Below are positions 14,653 through 23,546 of a stretch of 64,000 bases of DNA, in pieces. The DNA comes from an uncultured Hungatella sp. (GTDB lineage: Bacteria > Bacillota > Clostridia > Lachnospirales > Lachnospiraceae). The notes beneath the pieces are model-generated. The model saw only the letters and a program-made list of their open reading frames with translations, ran no database searches and had not been told where the DNA came from. Location of the stretch: positions 15,176 to 79,175 of the forward strand of contig CAJTOT010000016.1 of the NCBI GenBank assembly GCA_910577935.1, written 5' to 3'. A program made the translations under genes and the position numbers. Numbering within the stretch: the first letter of the stretch is position 1; each line of letters starts with the position of its first letter.

Positions 14653-17600
14653 ATGAGTGTTAATAGAATTTACGTTGAGAAGAAGCCGGACTTTGCCGTA
14701 AAAGCCCGCGAGTTATCTGGTGAGATCAGCAGCTACTTGGGGATAGGCTCTGTAACCGGCGTCCGTGTGTTGATCCGCTATGATATTGAGAATGTGTCAA
14801 GAGAGACTTACGAGGAGGCCCTGGGGACGATCTTTTCAGAGCCGCCGGTAGATATGCTGTATGAAGAAGATTTCCCCAGAGATGATTCCGACCTGGTGTT
14901 TTCCGTAGAATATCTCCCCGGCCAGTTTGACCAGAGAGCCGATTCCGCGGAGCAGTGCGTGAAGCTTTTGAGGGAGGACGAGGAGCCGGTGATCCGGACG
15001 GCCACCACCTACGTCATCTCGGGAACCCTCACGGAGGAACAGGCGGAGGCGGTGAGGGCTTTCTGCATCAACCCGGTGGACTCCAGGGAGACGGACAGCG
15101 CAAAGCCGGACACACTGGTGACCGTGTTTGAGGTTCCCGGCGACGTGAAGGTTTTTGAAGGCTTTTGCGGGTTTGACGAAAGCAGCTTAAAGGAACTTTA
15201 CGATTCCCTGAACCTTGCCATGACATTCAGGGATTTCCGGCATATTCAGAAGTATTTTGCAGGGGAAGAGCGAAGAGATCCCACGGTGACGGAGATCCGG
15301 GTTCTGGACACCTACTGGTCCGACCACTGCCGCCACACCACCTTCCAGACGGAGCTCAAGGATGTGACCTTCACCGACGGGGCTTACAGGGAGCCTATTG
15401 AGGCGTCCTATAACCAGTATCTGTCTGACAGGGAGGAGATTTACCGCGGCAGAGATGACAAGTTTGTCTGCCTGATGGACCTGGCCCTTCTGGCCATGAA
15501 GAAGCTGCGCAGGGAGGGAAAGCTGGAGGATCTGGAAGAGTCCGACGAGATCAATGCCTGCAGCATCGTGGTGCCTGTGGAGATCGACGGCGCGGAAGAA
15601 GAGTGGCTGGTGAATTTTAAAAATGAGACCCACAATCATCCCACGGAGATCGAGCCCTTCGGAGGCGCGGCCACCTGCTTGGGCGGCGCCATCAGGGACC
15701 CGCTGTCAGGGAGAACCTATGTGTACCAGGCCATGCGCATCACCGGGGCGGCAGACCCCAGAACGTCTCTGGCGGAGACTCTTCACGGCAAGCTGCCTCA
15801 GAGAAAGCTGGTGACAGGCGCGGCTGAAGGCTACAGCTCCTACGGCAACCAGATCGGCCTGGCCACAGGCTATGTGAAGGAGATATACCATCCCGACTAT
15901 GTGGCCAAGCGCATGGAGATCGGCGCCGTCATGGGCGCGGCCCCGAGAAAGGGCGTTATCAGGGAGACCTCCCGGCCGGGGAACATCATCATTCTCCTGG
16001 GCGGCAGGACAGGGCGGGACGGATGCGGCGGCGCCACCGGCTCCTCGAAGGTTCACACGGAAAGCTCCATCGAGACCTGCGGAGCGGAGGTACAGAAAGG
16101 AAACGCCCCCACGGAGAGGAAGATACAGCGGCTGTTCCGCCGTCCGGAGGTCAGCAGCATCATCCGCAAGTGCAACGATTTCGGGGCAGGCGGCGTGTCC
16201 GTGGCCATCGGGGAGCTGGCAGAAGGGCTTGAGATCGATCTGGACAAGGTTCCGAAAAAATATGCGGGCCTGGACGGGACGGAGATCGCCATCTCCGAGT
16301 CCCAGGAGCGCATGGCCGTGGTGGTGGACAAGGGTGATGTGGATCTGTTTTTAAGCTACGCGGCGGAGGAGAATCTGGAGGCAGTGGCAGTGGCGTCGGT
16401 GACTGAAAGCCCCCGTCTGGTGATGCGATGGAGAGGAAATACCATCGTGGACATCAGCCGGGCGTTTCTGGACACCAACGGAGCCCGCCAGGAGGCGTCG
16501 GTGATCCTGGAGGTTCCCGGAAAGGAAGGCAATCCTTTTGGGGAACGCGGTGATATCCCCGATGTGAAGGACCGGTGGCTCAAAACTCTCTCCGGCCTCA
16601 ACGTGTGTTCCCAGAAGGGCCTGGTGGAGATGTTTGACGGCTCTATCGGGGCCGGTTCCGTGTTCATGCCTTACGGTGGAAAATATCAGCTCACCGAGAC
16701 GCAGACTATGGTGGCAAAGCTGCCGGTTCTTGAGGGAAAGACGGACACGGTCACTATGATGAGTTACGGCTTTGACCCCTATCTGTCCAGCTGGAGCCCT
16801 TATCACGGAGCCGTCTACGCGGTGGTTTCCTCCGTGGCCAGGATCGCGGCTTCAGGCGGCGACTGCAGAAAGATCCGCTTCACCTTCCAGGAATATTTCC
16901 GGAGAATGACAGAAGACCCCGCCCGCTGGAGCCAGCCTTTCGCGGCGCTCCTGGGGGCCTACAGCGCGCAGCTGGGCTTCGGTCTTCCGTCTATCGGAGG
17001 CAAGGACAGCATGTCCGGAACTTTCAACGACATCGATGTTCCGCCTACGCTGGTGTCCTTCGCCGTGGACGTGGCCAGCTATAGGGACATCATCACGCCG
17101 GAGTTCAAGAGGCCGGGCAGCAAGATCGTGGTGCTCCGGGCCCGGAGAGATTCCTATGACCTGCCGGTGTACGGCCAGCTCATGGAGGGCTACGGAAAGC
17201 TTTTGGAGGATATCAGGGCGGGGCGGGTCATCTCCGCCTACGCGGTGGAGAGACACGGCATGGCGGAGGCGGTCAGCAAGATGGCCTTCGGCAACAAGCT
17301 GGGAGTGAAGATCGAGCACAACGTGGATCCCAGGGATTTCTTTGCCCCGGAGTGGGGAAGCATTGTCTGCGAAGTCCCCGACGGGAAGGTGGGAGAGCTG
17401 TCCATCACCTACACCCTCATCGGAGAGGTGACCGACAGGGCTGCCTTTGAATACGGCAGCGTTTCCGTCTCCACAGATGAGGCGCTGAACGCCTGGACAA
17501 AGACCCTGGAGGACGTGTTCCCCACCCGGTCGGGAGTGGCGCAGACCCAGGTGCCCGACAAAGTCTACGATGTGGAGCAGAGAGGCGGGAAGGTCTATGT

Positions 17601-18417
17601 GTGCAGGCACAAGACTGCCAGACCTCACGTGTTTATCCCTGTATTTCCGGGAACCAACTGTGAGTATGACAGCGCGAAGGCTTTCCGGCGGGCCGGGGCC
17701 ACGGTTACGGACAAGGTGTTTAAGAATTTGAGCCCGTCAGATATCAGGGAATCCGTGGAGGCCTTCAGGAAAGAGATCGCCAGGGCCCAGATCGTCATGT
17801 TCCCCGGAGGCTTCTCGGCAGGCGACGAGCCCGAGGGCTCTGCCAAGTTTTTTGCCGCGGTGTTCCGCAACGCCGCCATAAAAGAGGAGCTGGAGAAGCT
17901 GCTCCACGAGAGGGACGGACTGATGCTTGGCATCTGCAACGGTTTCCAGGCGCTGATCAAGCTGGGCCTCCTTCCCGGGGGAACCATCGCCCCCCAGCAG
18001 TCCGATTCTCCTACCCTGGCTATGAACACCATCGGCCGCCATGTATCCAAGATGGTGTACACAAAGGTCATGACCAACAAGTCCCCATGGCTTATGGGAG
18101 CGGAGCTTGGGGGCGTGTACTGCAATCCGGCCTCCCACGGGGAGGGGCGGTTTGTGGCCGACTCCCGGTGGCTTGAGAAGCTGTTTGAAAACGGCCAGAT
18201 TGCCACTCAGTATGTAGACGACAAGGGCAGTCCCACCATGGACGAGTTCTGGAATCCCAACGGCTCCTACATGGCCGTGGAGGGAATCATAAGCCCCGAC
18301 GGAAGGATTCTGGGCAAGATGGCCCACTCCGAGAGGCGTGGAGAGGGCGTGGCCATGAACATCTGCGGGGAGCAGGACTTGCGGCTATTTGAGAGCGGAG
18401 TCGAGTATTTCAGGTGA
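14653..18417 (+). CDS. purL: phosphoribosylformylglycinamidine synthase, single-chain
   Basis: The enzyme makes FGAM from FGAR, glutamine and ATP in purine synthesis. At 1,254 residues it is the long single-chain form with its own glutaminase, as in Clostridia and proteobacteria, rather than the PurS/Q/L complex of Bacillus. Seen: the N-terminal PurS-like segment, the FGAM synthase linker with TYWSDHCRHTTF, ATP-binding KNETHNHPTEIEPFGGAAT and PSIGGKDSMSGT, and a class I glutamine amidotransferase domain with nucleophile Cys1095 (LGICNGFQ), His1162 and Glu1164 (SHGEGRF). Start ATG 14653 follows AAGGAGGAG. No other purine genes are adjacent; it has its own promoter. Confidence 0.96.
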   Translation: MSVNRIYVEKKPDFAVKARELSGEISSYLGIGSVTGVRVLIRYDIENVSRETYEEALGTIFSEPPVDMLYEEDFPRDDSDLVFSVEYLPGQFDQRADSAEQCVKLLREDEEPVIRTATTYVISGTLTEEQAEAVRAFCINPVDSRETDSAKPDTLVTVFEVPGDVKVFEGFCGFDESSLKELYDSLNLAMTFRDFRHIQKYFAGEERRDPTVTEIRVLDTYWSDHCRHTTFQTELKDVTFTDGAYREPIEASYNQYLSDREEIYRGRDDKFVCLMDLALLAMKKLRREGKLEDLEESDEINACSIVVPVEIDGAEEEWLVNFKNETHNHPTEIEPFGGAATCLGGAIRDPLSGRTYVYQAMRITGAADPRTSLAETLHGKLPQRKLVTGAAEGYSSYGNQIGLATGYVKEIYHPDYVAKRMEIGAVMGAAPRKGVIRETSRPGNIIILLGGRTGRDGCGGATGSSKVHTESSIETCGAEVQKGNAPTERKIQRLFRRPEVSSIIRKCNDFGAGGVSVAIGELAEGLEIDLDKVPKKYAGLDGTEIAISESQERMAVVVDKGDVDLFLSYAAEENLEAVAVASVTESPRLVMRWRGNTIVDISRAFLDTNGARQEASVILEVPGKEGNPFGERGDIPDVKDRWLKTLSGLNVCSQKGLVEMFDGSIGAGSVFMPYGGKYQLTETQTMVAKLPVLEGKTDTVTMMSYGFDPYLSSWSPYHGAVYAVVSSVARIAASGGDCRKIRFTFQEYFRRMTEDPARWSQPFAALLGAYSAQLGFGLPSIGGKDSMSGTFNDIDVPPTLVSFAVDVASYRDIITPEFKRPGSKIVVLRARRDSYDLPVYGQLMEGYGKLLEDIRAGRVISAYAVERHGMAEAVSKMAFGNKLGVKIEHNVDPRDFFAPEWGSIVCEVPDGKVGELSITYTLIGEVTDRAAFEYGSVSVSTDEALNAWTKTLEDVFPTRSGVAQTQVPDKVYDVEQRGGKVYVCRHKTARPHVFIPVFPGTNCEYDSAKAFRRAGATVTDKVFKNLSPSDIRESVEAFRKEIARAQIVMFPGGFSAGDEPEGSAKFFAAVFRNAAIKEELEKLLHERDGLMLGICNGFQALIKLGLLPGGTIAPQQSDSPTLAMNTIGRHVSKMVYTKVMTNKSPWLMGAELGGVYCNPASHGEGRFVADSRWLEKLFENGQIATQYVDDKGSPTMDEFWNPNGSYMAVEGIISPDGRILGKMAHSERRGEGVAMNICGEQDLRLFESGVEYFR

Positions 18418-18479
18418 TTTCCGCAGACAGACAAAGCACCGATCCTGCTTTGGCGGGAGAGATGTTAAAGGAGAAGAGG

Positions 18480-19070
18480 ATGAAGAAAAAATTTGCAATG
18501 GCCATGCTTGTGACAGCCATGGCTCTGGGAAATGCCATAACGGCGTACGCCGTTCCCGCCAGGATGGAGGACGGAACCCTGTTTGACAGCGATTATTACG
18601 CGGAAAACAATCCGGACCTGATGGCGATATACGGAAGGGATACCCAGAAGCTGTACCAGCATTACGTCAGCTGTGGGAAAGCGGAGGGCAGGGAAGCGCT
18701 GCCGTCCAAATACGTATACCCTGAGCTGCCGGCGCCGGCAGGCGAGGAGTACACGATAGAGGAGCTCCTGGCAATATACCGGAATATCATAGAGTCAAAC
18801 GGGATAACCTGGGATCCCAGCCTGAAAGGCAACTGGAGCGAGACCATCGGACAGCACGATATACTCGAATGGTATAACTATGACGATGAGTATAACGGCG
18901 CAGGCTGGGGAACGGGATTTTTGGAGCCGAATAATATTGAGCGCAACGCCTACAGTGATCTGGAGGCCTTCGCCTTTGACGACGGAACCGGGCATAAGAC
19001 AACAAGATACTATTTTGAAGTGCTAGGGTGGGATGAGGCCATGGGGATGATCGAGATCGTGGCATGGTAG
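18480..19070 (+). CDS. secreted protein of unknown function with an YYAENNPDL-type module
   Basis: A 196-residue protein with a classical signal peptide (MKKKFAMAMLVTAMALGNA, cleavage after about AYA). After it comes DSDYYAENNPDLMAIYG...LYQHYVSCGKAEGR, a short module I have met in exported Lachnospiraceae proteins, often beside cell-wall binding or hydrolase domains. The C-terminal 110 residues are acidic and rich in Trp/Tyr. I do not recognise the full protein. Start ATG 18480 has GGAGAAGAGG upstream. It lies 62 bases after purL and may be read through from it. Strongly negative overall. Confidence 0.7.
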   Translation: MKKKFAMAMLVTAMALGNAITAYAVPARMEDGTLFDSDYYAENNPDLMAIYGRDTQKLYQHYVSCGKAEGREALPSKYVYPELPAPAGEEYTIEELLAIYRNIIESNGITWDPSLKGNWSETIGQHDILEWYNYDDEYNGAGWGTGFLEPNNIERNAYSDLEAFAFDDGTGHKTTRYYFEVLGWDEAMGMIEIVAW

Positions 19071-19080
19071 AGAAACACTT

Positions 19081-19117
19081 AAGGGGCCGGGGCGGCGGGA
19101 TGCCGCTCTGGCCCCTT
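19081..19117. terminator. hairpin between convergent genes
   Basis: AAGGGGCC (19081-19088) pairs with GGCCCCTT (19110-19117). It lies between the stops of the secreted-protein gene and the opposing kinase gene, so it may stop both; no T run follows on either strand. Confidence 0.45.
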
Positions 19118-19131
19118 GGACAGTTCAGGGG

Positions 19132-20736
19132 TTATCTCTGTGCAGGCTTTAGTATTTGTTCTAAGATTTCCGTCAGTTTTTCCACATCGATGGGCTTGGT
19201 GACAAATCCGTCCATCCCGCAGTCCATGGCAGCCTGCTGATCTTCTGCAAAGGCGTTGGCGGTCATGGCGATGATGACGGTGGAGGCCAGGCGGGAATCT
19301 TCCAGCTTCCGTATGGCCCTGGTGGCTTCGTGGCCGTTCATCACGGGCATCTGGACATCCATCAGGATCAGGTCATAGTATCCCGGCTCTGACTGGCGCA
19401 GCTTATCCAGGGCGATCTGTCCGTTTTCGGCTGTCTCCACCTGAAAACCGCAGTCCATGAGGATCTCTGCCGCGATCTCCCGGTTCAGCTCGTTGTCGTC
19501 TGTCAGCAGTATCCGCCTTCCGGAAAAATCGATCTTCTTTTCCTCCGGCGCCGGAGCGGCCTTCCCCTGGGAACCAGCCTCATCTTCCCCGCCGGAAGGG
19601 CAGTCAGGTTCCTGAAGCCGCAGAAAGAGGTTGACGATAAATTCCGTCCCTTTTCCCAGGCAGGTCTCCACGTCGATGACGCCTCCCATAAGCTCTACGA
19701 GGGCCTTGGTGATGGTCATCCCCAGGCCGGTGCCCTGAATCTTGTTGACGGTGGAGTTGATCTCCCTCTCGAAGGCCTCGAATACCCGGTAGGAAAATTC
19801 CCGGCTCATGCCGATTCCCGTGTCCTTCACCCGTATCTCGTAGTGGCCGCAGCCGTCAGTGTCGCAGTCCTTCTGGGAAATGGTGAGAGATATGAATCCG
19901 CCCTCGGGAGTATACTTCATGGCGTTGCTGAGGAGATTCATGAGAATCTGCTTTAAGTGTATGCTGTCGCAGTACACAAGGGGGTTTTTGATATTCTGGA
20001 TGTCCACGTTAAAATGAAGGTGTTTTTCCTCCATCTGCCCGGCCACCAGCATCTCCATGTCCTCAAAAATTTCGAGAAGGCTGTTCTTCGACTCATCAAT
20101 AACCATCTTGCCGCTTTCGATACGGCTCATATCCAGTACCTCGTTGATAAGCCCTAAGAGAATATTGCTGGAGGCGTATATTTTTTTTAAATAGTCCAGC
20201 ACCTTCTTGTCGTCCCCAAGGTTCTTCTCTGCTAGGGCGGCGAAGCCGACGATGGCGTTCATGGGAGTCCTGATGTCGTGGGACATGTTGGAGAGGAAAC
20301 GGCTTTTGGCAGCGCTGGCCTGGGCAGCCGCGCTGGCAGCCTCCGCCAGAGCCCTGCGGATAAGGCGCTCCTCTGTCAGATCCGACAGGGAAAAGAGATA
20401 GCGTTCCTTTGTGTTGAAGGTGACGGGGCTGCACACCAGGGACAGCCACATGCTCTGCCCGAAGGCTTTGTTGAACCCCTGAAGTTCCAGAATCTTCCTG
20501 GAGACAGGCCGCTCCCGACGGAAGGTCTCCATCAGCCTGTCGTAAATCTCGTTGGTCCTGTCGCCGCTGTTTTCGTAGAAATCTTCAGGCGGTATTCCCA
20601 GAATCCGTGACACATTTTCAAATACATATTCCACGCTTCCGTCTACGGGATTTACGACAAAGATGACAGTATTTATGTTCTCGGAGACAGACTCGGCGGT
20701 CATCTCGTGATAATTGAATTTTTCTTTCTTTTCCAC
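19132..20736 (-). CDS. hybrid sensor histidine kinase with PAS and receiver domains
   Basis: A 534-residue soluble hybrid kinase without membrane segments. Order: an N-terminal PAS-like domain (residues about 20-120), a short coiled segment, HisKA with SHDIRTPMNAI (phospho-His near residue 152), HATPase_c with N-box NLLSNAMKYTP and G-boxes DTGIGM and GTGLGM, an acidic linker, then a receiver domain with the acidic pair LLTDDNE and phospho-acceptor Asp in LILMDVQMPVMNG (near residue 460). The start is uncertain: GTG 20736 has AGGAAG at normal spacing, while GTG 20745 touches that site. It is probably a phosphorelay component; no partner response regulator is in the window. It is divergent from the RpiR regulator. 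Confidence 0.88.
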   Translation of the reverse strand: MEKKEKFNYHEMTAESVSENINTVIFVVNPVDGSVEYVFENVSRILGIPPEDFYENSGDRTNEIYDRLMETFRRERPVSRKILELQGFNKAFGQSMWLSLVCSPVTFNTKERYLFSLSDLTEERLIRRALAEAASAAAQASAAKSRFLSNMSHDIRTPMNAIVGFAALAEKNLGDDKKVLDYLKKIYASSNILLGLINEVLDMSRIESGKMVIDESKNSLLEIFEDMEMLVAGQMEEKHLHFNVDIQNIKNPLVYCDSIHLKQILMNLLSNAMKYTPEGGFISLTISQKDCDTDGCGHYEIRVKDTGIGMSREFSYRVFEAFEREINSTVNKIQGTGLGMTITKALVELMGGVIDVETCLGKGTEFIVNLFLRLQEPDCPSGGEDEAGSQGKAAPAPEEKKIDFSGRRILLTDDNELNREIAAEILMDCGFQVETAENGQIALDKLRQSEPGYYDLILMDVQMPVMNGHEATRAIRKLEDSRLASTVIIAMTANAFAEDQQAAMDCGMDGFVTKPIDVEKLTEILEQILKPAQR

Positions 20737-20812
20737 ACACGGCACTTCCTTTTGTCGTCAGTCAAAAACCCGCCCTGCCGGGCTGTTTTTTCATATTTTT
20801 ACGGGTCCCGAA

Positions 20813-20867
20813 GTCGTGTATTGACATGCAGGCAGGTCATACATGACCTTTTGGCCCCTGGCATCAT
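20813..20867 (+). repeat. REP-like palindromic repeat, copy A
   Basis: A 55-base element almost identical to 60421-60474: an imperfect palindrome GTCGTGTATTGACATGC / GCAGGTCATACATGAC, then CTTTTGGCCCCTGGCATCAT. It lies between divergent genes. The embedded TTGACA has no matching -10, so promoter function is doubtful. Confidence 0.75.
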
Positions 20868-21021
20868 TATATTCGAAATTCAGGATAATGGCAAGACGGC
20901 AATGGGGCAAAATCATCTGGATTGACAGGGGGAACCGGCATCCGTTATGATAATGGCAGAGGACATAACGATCACAGACCGGCGGGGGGAGGGGACGCCG
21001 GGGAGGCAAAGGGGTCAGGAT

Positions 21022-21915
21022 ATGCTTGTAAAGGAAAAATTGCAGGACCGGGAACATTTTTCGGATATAGACAGCCGGATCGCGGATTATATTCTGGAGC
21101 GGCAGGAGCGCTTAAAGGAGGACAGCGTCAGACAGATCGCCAAGAAGCTTTATGTGGCGCCGTCTTCTGTCATCCGTTTCTGCCAGAGGCTGGGATATGT
21201 GGGGTTTAATGAACTGAGAGAAGAGTATCTGGCAGAGCTTTTGTATCTGTCCTCCCATTTTCAGTCTCTCGATCCCAACTTTCCTTTTGACAGAGGCGAC
21301 AAGGATATGACGGTGGCCAACAAGATCGGGGCGCTGTACGAGGAGATCGTCAGGGACTGCCAGTCTCTTCTGAGCCCGGAGATCTTAGGGGACATTATCT
21401 GGATGCTGGAGCGCTCTCCCCATGTGTATTTCTGCGCCTCAAGCGCCCAGCTGGGGGTGGCGGAGGTGTTCCGGGACAAGATGATGAAGATCGGCAGGCT
21501 GATTCACATCTGCACCCAGTCCGACGAGGGATTTTACCACGCCTCCTACTGTGATCCGGGAAGCCTGTTTTTTCTGGTCTCCTACACGGGGGAGACGAGG
21601 AGGGTCCTTAAAATAGCGGAAAAAGTGAAGGAGCGGGGGCTTAGGTCTGTGGCCGTCACCTCTTACGGCAGCAACACCCTGTCATCCCTGTGCGGCCGCA
21701 GCCTCTATGTGTCCACCAGGGAGAAGCTGATCGCCAATCTGGGCGCTTTCGGAATCAACGTGTCTATGATGTATCTTCTGGACGTGGTCTACGCCGGCTA
21801 TTTTAACCGGGATTATGACCGGTGCCTGTCCGACAAGATCAGGCATTCCAGCGAGTCTGAAAACGCGGGGAAGAGGGACGGCAGGCATTCCAACAACCCT
21901 ATACTGGAAGGGTGA
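21022..21915 (+). CDS. MurR/RpiR family transcriptional regulator
   Basis: About 297 residues. The N-terminal RpiR helix-turn-helix is evident (DSRIADYILERQ...SVRQIAKKLYVAPSSVIRFCQRLGYVGFNEL), followed by a SIS sugar-phosphate binding domain from about residue 110 (VYFCASSAQLGVAEVF and LFFLVSYTGETRRVLKIAEKVKERG). Start ATG 21022 has AAAGGGG upstream and gives a family-like N-terminus; an ATG at 20947 would add a 25-residue charged extension. RpiR regulators sense phosphosugars, and the gene immediately downstream is a GH4 phospho-glycosidase, so local regulation of that gene is likely. Confidence 0.88.
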   Translation: MLVKEKLQDREHFSDIDSRIADYILERQERLKEDSVRQIAKKLYVAPSSVIRFCQRLGYVGFNELREEYLAELLYLSSHFQSLDPNFPFDRGDKDMTVANKIGALYEEIVRDCQSLLSPEILGDIIWMLERSPHVYFCASSAQLGVAEVFRDKMMKIGRLIHICTQSDEGFYHASYCDPGSLFFLVSYTGETRRVLKIAEKVKERGLRSVAVTSYGSNTLSSLCGRSLYVSTREKLIANLGAFGINVSMMYLLDVVYAGYFNRDYDRCLSDKIRHSSESENAGKRDGRHSNNPILEG

Positions 21916-21955
21916 GGAACGTTGTTCTTATTTTCTGCAGAAAAAGGAGTCAAAA

Positions 21956-22042
21956 ATGAGAACACTGTACCTTTTGCACAAAGAGCCATTGACAAACAGG
22001 AAAAAATCCGTGAAAATAGAGGTACAAAAATTCAGTAACTGA
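21956..22042 (+). CDS. possible 28-residue leader peptide upstream of the GH4 gene
   Basis: ATG 21956 is preceded by AAAAAGGAGTC at good spacing and opens a 28-codon frame (MRTLYLLHKEPLTNRKKSVK...), ending 17 bases before the GH4 start. It is basic and without a known motif. It may be a real small protein, a leader peptide coupling translation, or chance; the strong ribosome binding site is the only support. Confidence 0.3.
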   Translation: MRTLYLLHKEPLTNRKKSVKIEVQKFSN

Positions 22043-22059
22043 TCAAGAGGAGGATTATC

Positions 22060-23463
22060 ATGGAAAAGAAGCCTGTAAAGATTGTAACCATCGGCGGCGG
22101 CAGCAGCTACACACCGGAGTTGATGGAGGGTTTTATCAAACGCTATGGGGAGCTTCCCATCAAAGAGATCTGGCTGGTGGATATTGAAGACGGAAAAGAG
22201 AAGATGGAGATCGTGGGCAAGATGGCGCAGCGCATGTGGGACGCGTCTCCATATGACGTGAAGGTTCACATGACCCTGGACAGAAGAGAGGCCCTTCCCG
22301 GAGCCGACTTTGTCACCACCCAGTTCAGAGTAGGCCTTCTCAACGCCAGAATCAAGGATGAGAGAATTCCTCTGTCCTACGGAATCCTGGGCCAGGAGAC
22401 CAACGGCGCAGGCGGCATGTTCAAGGCATTCAGAACCATTCCGGTAATCCTTGGCATCGTTGAGGATATGAAGGAGCTGTGCCCCGACGCGTGGCTTGTG
22501 AACTTTACCAACCCCAGCGGCATGGTTACCGAGGCCGTGATGCGCTACGGCAAGTGGGACAAGGTTATCGGTCTGTGCAACGTTCCCGTAGGCGCCATGA
22601 TGAAAGAGCCCAAGATGATCGGCAAGACTCTGGACGAACTGATCTACAAGTTCGCCGGACTGAACCATTTCCACTGGCACAAGGTATTTGACATGAACGG
22701 CAGGGATGTGACTCCCCAGATCATCGACAAGCTGTATGACCCGGAGACAGACGCAGGCGTTCCGGCCAACATTTTCGACGTGAAGTTCTTCAAGGAGCAG
22801 CTTGACCAGATGGGCATGATCCCCTGCGGATATCACAGATACTACTACAGACAGGAAGAGATGCTCAACCATATGATCGAGGAGTACAACGATCCGGAGA
22901 AGGGAACCAGGGCCCAGCAGGTGAAGAAGACAGAGGCGGAGCTGTTCGAGCTGTACAAAGATCCCAACCTGGATCACAAGCCGGAGCAGCTGGCCAAGAG
23001 AGGCGGAGCCCACTATTCCGACGCCGCCTGCGAGACCATCGCTTCCATCTACGGCAACAAGAACGCCCACATCGTGGTCTCCACCAGGAACAACGGCGCT
23101 GTGCCGGATCTTCCCGCTGACTGCGTGGTGGAGGTATCTGCCCACATCGGCGCCTGCGGCGCGCTGCCCATCGCCTTCGGACCGCTTCATCCGGCAGAGA
23201 GGGGCTGGCTCCAGGTTATGAAGAATATGGAGCTGTGTGTCTGCGAGGCTGCCGTGACCGGCGACTACGGACTGGCTCTTCAGGCATTTATCTTAAATCC
23301 CCAGGTTCCCTCCGGTACAACCGCGAAGAGAGTTCTGGACGAGCTGCTTATCGCCCACAAGAAATATCTTCCCCAGTTTGCCGAGAAGATCGCCGAGCTG
23401 GAAAAAGAAGGCGTCACCATCAAGGACGATGTGGCAAGAGAGCTGACAGAGCAGGGACTGTAA
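22060..23463 (+). CDS. family 4 glycosyl hydrolase, 6-phospho-beta-glucosidase type
   Basis: A 467-residue NAD+- and metal-dependent GH4 enzyme that cleaves phosphorylated glycosides by a redox-elimination mechanism. The NAD+ fold is at residues 12-20 (GGGSSYTPE); family motifs VNFTNPSGMVTEA, GLCNVPVGAM (metal-binding Cys) and AGLNHFHWH are intact. Start ATG follows AGAGGAGG. No PTS permease is adjacent, although general HPr and Enzyme I are at 36999-39005. The upstream RpiR gene probably controls it. The substrate (cellobiose-6P or another) is not defined by sequence. Codon use is cleaner and less G-rich at third positions than in neighbours, suggesting high expression. Confidence 0.92.
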   Translation: MEKKPVKIVTIGGGSSYTPELMEGFIKRYGELPIKEIWLVDIEDGKEKMEIVGKMAQRMWDASPYDVKVHMTLDRREALPGADFVTTQFRVGLLNARIKDERIPLSYGILGQETNGAGGMFKAFRTIPVILGIVEDMKELCPDAWLVNFTNPSGMVTEAVMRYGKWDKVIGLCNVPVGAMMKEPKMIGKTLDELIYKFAGLNHFHWHKVFDMNGRDVTPQIIDKLYDPETDAGVPANIFDVKFFKEQLDQMGMIPCGYHRYYYRQEEMLNHMIEEYNDPEKGTRAQQVKKTEAELFELYKDPNLDHKPEQLAKRGGAHYSDAACETIASIYGNKNAHIVVSTRNNGAVPDLPADCVVEVSAHIGACGALPIAFGPLHPAERGWLQVMKNMELCVCEAAVTGDYGLALQAFILNPQVPSGTTAKRVLDELLIAHKKYLPQFAEKIAELEKEGVTIKDDVARELTEQGL

Positions 23464-23485
23464 TTCATACAGATTTTCATAGAAC

Positions 23486-23510
23486 AGGCAGGGCCGCGGC
23501 CCTGCCTTTC
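23486..23510 (+). terminator. intrinsic terminator of the GH4 gene
   Basis: A perfect 22-base palindrome (AGGCAGGGCCG and its complement, 23486-23507) followed by a short T run; it also lies 3' of the opposing peptidase gene. Confidence 0.7.
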
Positions 23511-23546
23511 GTTATACATTTGGAGTCCTGGGATGAAGACGCGGGT

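Noticed and set aside
20821..20850. TTGACA inside REP copy A as promoter of the RpiR gene
   Set aside because: No -10 at 16-18 bases; the same hexamer occurs in copy B as part of the palindrome.
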